From the NCBI RefSeq assembly GCF_036825535.1, contig NZ_CP098813.1, forward strand, positions 1,488,001 through 1,552,000: a stretch of 64,000 nt of DNA, given 5' to 3'. The notes beneath the pieces were generated by a model. The model worked only from the letters and a program-made list of their open reading frames with translations. It made no database searches and was not told the origin of the DNA. A program made the position numbers and the translations under genes. Within the stretch, counting starts at the first letter, position 1. Every line of letters starts with the position of its first letter. Of the stretch, positions 60,472 to 64,000 are shown piece after piece. This stretch comes from Parasalinivibrio latis. GTDB taxonomy: Bacteria > Pseudomonadota > Gammaproteobacteria > Enterobacterales > Vibrionaceae.

Positions 60472-62646
60472 ATGACACTTCGTATTTCCACAGCTCTGAT
60501 TGCAGCTGCGTTGGCAGGAAGCCAAGCGGTAGCAGCAGAGGCTGATTATTTTGAACGTATTGGTTCATTCTCTACTGATCGTAATATTCCTTCCTCAATG
60601 GATAGAAACCATGAGTCTTCTGCCGAAATCATGGTTGCCTCCGAAGATGGAAATACCCTGATTTACTCAGACAGTCCACTGGGTGGTATTGGAATTATCG
60701 ATATTACTGACCCAGTAAAAATGAAGCGGAAAGGATTTGTCCCTTTTGATGGCGAACCGACTTCTGTGGCCATCAAAGGGCAAAATATCTATGCGGGAGT
60801 GAACACGTCCGAAAGCTATGTTAAACCTTCTGGCTTCCTGGTTCAGATTGACTTGGTATCGCAAAAAGAGGCTGCGCGGTGTGATGTGGGAGGTCAGCCT
60901 GATTCAGTTGATGTTGCCCCGGACGGCAGTTTTGTTGCCGTTGCGATTGAAAATGAGCGTGACGAAGACCTAAATGGCGGTCTGATTCCACAATTGCCGG
61001 CAGGAAACCTGGTTTTAGTGCCAGTTGCGGAGGGAATACTCAAATGTGACAGGCTTAAAACCGTTGGCCTTACAGGTATTACCGATATTGCCCCTTCAGA
61101 TCCGGAGCCGGAATTTGTTGATATCAATGGATTGAATGAAGTGGTTGTCACGCTACAGGAAAATAACCATATCGCAGTTGTAAATGGCAATACTGGCGAG
61201 TTGATATCTCACTTCTCAGCGGGAAGTGTTGACCTACGGAATGTCGATCTGGACGAAGAGCGTGCGCTGACATTCGACGGTGAACAATTAAACCGTAAAA
61301 GAGAACCGGACGCGGTGAAATGGCTGGATAACAATCGCTTTGTCACCGCTAACGAAGGGGACTACCAAGGTGGCTCACGTGGGTTCACCATTTTTGACAA
61401 GAGTGGAAACGTTCTTTTTGAATCCGGTCTCCACTTTGAATACCTCGCAGCGATGGCGGGCCACTATCCGGAAAAACGTTCCGGGAACAAAGGTATCGAG
61501 CCGGAAGGTCTTGCTGTAGGTACATTCAGCGGCAAGCGTTACATCTTTGTATTGTCTGAACGCGCTTCTCTGGTCGGTGTCTATCTGGATACCGGTAAAG
61601 AGCCGGAATTTGTCCAGTTGTTGCCTTCCGGTATCTCTCCCGAGGCTGCTGCTGTTATTCCGGCCCGTGGACTGTTAGCAACTGCAAATGAAAAAGACCT
61701 GATAGAAGATGGCGGTGTTCGAGCGCATGTAATGATGTATAGGCTGTCTGCGGACAAGCCGTTTTATCCGCAGATTACGTCAGTGATGGACGGTAATCGT
61801 CCACTGGGGTGGGGGGCACTCTCCGGCCTGGTGGCTGATGACGATAATGCAAACATACTTTATGCCGTAAATGACAGCTTCTACAAAGCTCAGCCCAGCA
61901 TCTTTGTTATTGATGCGTCTGAGATGCCTGCAGTCATTAGAAAGGCAATTCGGGTAACACGTGATGGAAAGCCGGCAGAAAAGTTGGACTTGGAAGGTAT
62001 CACGACGGATGGACAGGGCGGTTTCTGGTTGGCTTCTGAAGGACGGACCGACAGAGAAATTCCTCATGCGTTGTACAATGTAAACGGCAACGGTGAGATT
62101 GTTCGTGAAGTCGTGTTTCCTGACGCGTTGTTAAAGGTCGAAAAGCGCTTTGGCTCTGAAGGCATCACACGTATCGGTGACACACTCTGGATTGCAATCC
62201 AACGCAGTTGGAAAGATGACCCTGCGAATACGGCTAAATTGGTGTCTTTCAATACCATAACCGGTGAGTGGAAAGCCGTACGTTACCCAACTGAAAGGGC
62301 AGCTAAAGGCTGGGTTGGCTTATCGGAAGTCGTCGCACACAACAAGCACCTGTACCTGATTGAGCGGGATAACCAAATCGGCGATGCGGCCAAAGTAAAA
62401 ATGGTGACGCGTGTTGCGCAGTCAGATCTCAAAGCTGTTGATCTTGGTGGTGAACTCCCGGTAGTCAGAAAAGAAGTGGTTCGTGATCTGCTTCCGGACC
62501 TGAAATCTACCGGCGGCTATGTTGTCGATAAAGTAGAAGGCCTGGCGATCACTAGCGAGGGTAAAGCCTTTATCGTGACTGATAACGATGGTGTTGATGA
62601 CAGTTCTGGCGAAACCATGTTCTTAAGTGTCGGAAAGTTTGATTGA
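60472..62646 (+). CDS. Exported esterase-like activity of phytase family protein
   Basis: 724 residues with signal peptide (MTLRISTALIAAALAGSQAVAA). The N-terminal half is a beta-propeller of LVIP100/alkaline phosphatase-associated type (GEPTSVAIKGQNIYAGVNTS, EPEGLAVGTFSGKRYIFVLSER). The C-terminal half (~445-724) is the PF13449 esterase-like phytase domain (LDLEGITTDGQGGFWLASEG and VEGLAITSEGKAFIVTDNDGVDD). Probably secreted or periplasmic phosphoesterase; substrate unproved. ATG 60472 has AAGGAG 6 bp upstream. Hairpin follows. Confidence 0.85.
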   Translation: MTLRISTALIAAALAGSQAVAAEADYFERIGSFSTDRNIPSSMDRNHESSAEIMVASEDGNTLIYSDSPLGGIGIIDITDPVKMKRKGFVPFDGEPTSVAIKGQNIYAGVNTSESYVKPSGFLVQIDLVSQKEAARCDVGGQPDSVDVAPDGSFVAVAIENERDEDLNGGLIPQLPAGNLVLVPVAEGILKCDRLKTVGLTGITDIAPSDPEPEFVDINGLNEVVVTLQENNHIAVVNGNTGELISHFSAGSVDLRNVDLDEERALTFDGEQLNRKREPDAVKWLDNNRFVTANEGDYQGGSRGFTIFDKSGNVLFESGLHFEYLAAMAGHYPEKRSGNKGIEPEGLAVGTFSGKRYIFVLSERASLVGVYLDTGKEPEFVQLLPSGISPEAAAVIPARGLLATANEKDLIEDGGVRAHVMMYRLSADKPFYPQITSVMDGNRPLGWGALSGLVADDDNANILYAVNDSFYKAQPSIFVIDASEMPAVIRKAIRVTRDGKPAEKLDLEGITTDGQGGFWLASEGRTDREIPHALYNVNGNGEIVREVVFPDALLKVEKRFGSEGITRIGDTLWIAIQRSWKDDPANTAKLVSFNTITGEWKAVRYPTERAAKGWVGLSEVVAHNKHLYLIERDNQIGDAAKVKMVTRVAQSDLKAVDLGGELPVVRKEVVRDLLPDLKSTGGYVVDKVEGLAITSEGKAFIVTDNDGVDDSSGETMFLSVGKFD

Positions 62647-62670
62647 TTGTGAATTCTGCAGTCTGTGTTG

Positions 62671-62692
62671 AAAGGCCGGTTTTCCGGCCTTT
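62671..62692 (+). terminator. Hairpin terminator
   Basis: AAAGGCCGG/CCGGCCTTT with a TTTT loop, 25 bp after the phytase-like gene; the T-run is short (part of the stem). Confidence 0.7.
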
Positions 62693-62711
62693 ACAGTTGT
62701 TGGCTGTAGAG

Positions 62712-63566
62712 CTAGTGCTTATCAAAGTAGTCCTTTCTACGAATGTATCTGTCCATAAAGTGGTAAGAGAAGGGTTTGAATATCCAGCTTGTTAGCACCC
62801 AATACAACCTCAGAGGTGCTGGCGTATTCTCATAAATTCGTTCGTTATGTAGCCAAATTTGGCTTCCAACATGCCAGTAAATCAAAGGTAACCCAGGTAA
62901 AAAAGTGACTATATCCAATCCGCAACAAATTCGGTAAGTTCGGTTGTTTAGGTTGTAGTGCTGTTTAAGGCTCCAAAATCCTGCAGCAGGCTGTCCAAAA
63001 GTCACTATGCGTTTTATGGCATTGGGGAATTGCTGGTGAAGCTTTAGTGCTGCAATAACAGCCATTGCTCCACCTGATGAATGACCGGTAAATGAAACCT
63101 GCTTGCCTTGGTTTAACAAAGGCACCAAGGTTGATAAGAGCATGTCATAAACACTTTTGCTCCCTGGGTCAGGGTTATCAGTCGACTGGAAAATGTCTGC
63201 CTGATAACTGGTGGTTAGTGTTGAATGTCTTGAAAGATAACCGGTTCTGCTTTTCTTACTGTGTTGATCCAAAAAATAGTTAAACCCCCAGTGCACTTTG
63301 GGGCTGCCGGGTATATTTGCTAACGTTTTAGGAAAACAGAACAGATTGACCAGCCAGTCTGAGAAACAGTGCGTACCTTTAAAAACCACTACCACGTCAG
63401 ATTTATCATCCCATAAAACACGGATCAGTGTTTTGCCGTGACGATCGCGTATATCACGTCTGCATGCGTGGCCGAAGCCGAACTGAGTGTGATCAAATAA
63501 TCGGGGGTAAGAAGCTTTGCACAAAATGGCATAACGTTCGTACTGGTAACGCTTGAGCTTTTTCAT
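62712..63566 (-). CDS. Class 3 lipase-family protein
   Basis: 284 residues of the alpha/beta hydrolase Lipase_3 family: nucleophile Ser in FTGHSSGGAMAV, Asp in CGLDIVTFLPG and a C-terminal His in SYHFMDRY complete a probable triad. VVVFKGTHCFSDWLVNL is the oxyanion-region block. No signal peptide or lid insertion was seen, so it may be cytoplasmic. Convergent with the phytase-like gene. Substrate unknown. Confidence 0.88.
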   Translation of the reverse strand: MKKLKRYQYERYAILCKASYPRLFDHTQFGFGHACRRDIRDRHGKTLIRVLWDDKSDVVVVFKGTHCFSDWLVNLFCFPKTLANIPGSPKVHWGFNYFLDQHSKKSRTGYLSRHSTLTTSYQADIFQSTDNPDPGSKSVYDMLLSTLVPLLNQGKQVSFTGHSSGGAMAVIAALKLHQQFPNAIKRIVTFGQPAAGFWSLKQHYNLNNRTYRICCGLDIVTFLPGLPLIYWHVGSQIWLHNERIYENTPAPLRLYWVLTSWIFKPFSYHFMDRYIRRKDYFDKH

Positions 63567-63808
63567 CCAAAGTTCTGGGAGCTTGGTCGTGTGAATTTAC
63601 AGATTAAATGCGCATTGTGACGATTCGACGAATGTTAATTTCCAGGCATTCTGGTTAATAAGACTGATTTGCTGTGTGGGGTAATTAACATTAGTTGATG
63701 GCATTATCATTGAAATTTGTAGTTGGAGTGATAATTCATTGATGGTGCAGAACGAAAACGGCAGAATGTCGGGCTCAGGCCTAACTCAAAAGAAAAATTC
63801 AAAACTGG

Positions 63809-64000
63809 ATGTCCCTTAGAACAGCAGTAAAAGGGCAAAAAAGCCTATTTTGGTTGGTGGTTGCAGTGGGCGTGTTGATAGTAACGCTGACCACTGTATT
63901 CGTCTTCAATGAAAAGAAGGTCATCTTAAAGAATGAAGCCCAGCATGCAGAGTTTACAGCGGGCTTAGTGGCGCAATATGTCGAAAAATCCTTCACTATA
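63809..64000 (+). CDS. N-terminal part of a membrane sensor protein (3' truncated)
   Basis: 64 codons without a stop up to the window edge. The protein begins MSLRTAVKGQKSLFW, has one transmembrane helix (~15-36, LVVAVGVLIVTLTTVF), and then a polar helical stretch (NEKKVILKNEAQHAEF) as in periplasmic parts of sensor kinases or GGDEF proteins. ATG 63809 is the first start after an in-frame stop at 63782. The output domain lies outside the window. Confidence 0.6.
   Translation, partial: MSLRTAVKGQKSLFWLVVAVGVLIVTLTTVFVFNEKKVILKNEAQHAEFTAGLVAQYVEKSFTI

Noticed and set aside
63799..63996. 65-aa minus-strand frame at the right edge
   Set aside because: It is the shadow of the better supported plus-strand membrane protein starting at 63809.
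1..64000. CRISPR array, tRNA, rRNA, prophage or integrase
   Set aside because: No regular direct-repeat array, cloverleaf, rRNA stretch or phage/integrase gene was recognised on either strand by reading.

Overview
The window looks like a chromosomal stretch of a marine gammaproteobacterium, most likely Vibrionaceae (an Enterovibrio/Grimontia-type genome is my best guess). The reasons are a VC1184-type aminotransferase, a YgfF-type reductase, the DUF3305/DUF3306 formate dehydrogenase locus, several c-di-GMP proteins and a moderate GC content. This rests on gene content only; no rRNA, tRNA, CRISPR array, integrase or intact insertion sequence was seen. Both window edges cut genes.

Layout: (1) 1-2.7 kb: an ATP-grasp ligase and an amidohydrolase/HExxxH carboxypeptidase fusion. 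(2) 2.7-12 kb: a transposase-derived zinc-ribbon protein, a diguanylate cyclase with a small periplasmic partner, TrxC, small membrane and unknown proteins, a 2OG-Fe dioxygenase/class V aminotransferase pair and a PAS-GGDEF protein. (3) 12-19.5 kb: D-amino acid use (LysR/dadA and LysR/dgcN/dgcA), an exported LRR-like protein and a fatty acid desaturase with a strong palindromic operator over its promoter. (4) 19.6-25.6 kb: an unrecognised 524-aa protein, a MOSC-reductase-ferredoxin fusion, a coiled-coil membrane protein, and a REC-CheC/PAS pair. (5) 25.6-29.9 kb: an isolated Tat-exported GH95 fucosidase with ricin-like repeats, next to an AT-rich gap of about 500 bp. (6) 29.9-48.5 kb: the main functional block, a tungstate/formate system. 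(7) 48.5-64 kb: housekeeping and accessory genes: SDR, phosphoesterase/kinase/acetyltransferase trio, HD-GYP, two LysR regulators, an HlyD/FUSC exporter pair, MATE, copper chaperone, an esterase-like phytase protein, a lipase and the start of a membrane sensor.

The formate block joins tungstate uptake (tupABC), bis-MGD cofactor synthesis (mobA, mobB-moeA fusion), a sigma-54 two-component pair, fdhD with an HTH/substrate-binding regulator, DUF3305/3306, a poly-ferredoxin, a TorD-type chaperone, a Tat mini-protein and fdhABC. I read four sigma-54 (-24/-12) promoters by eye, one in front of each outward-facing transcription unit around the sigma-54 activator. The simplest reading is one NtrC-type regulon that coordinates metal uptake, cofactor synthesis, enzyme maturation and the respiratory formate dehydrogenase. 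This is the strongest candidate in the window for a coherent, little-described regulatory system.
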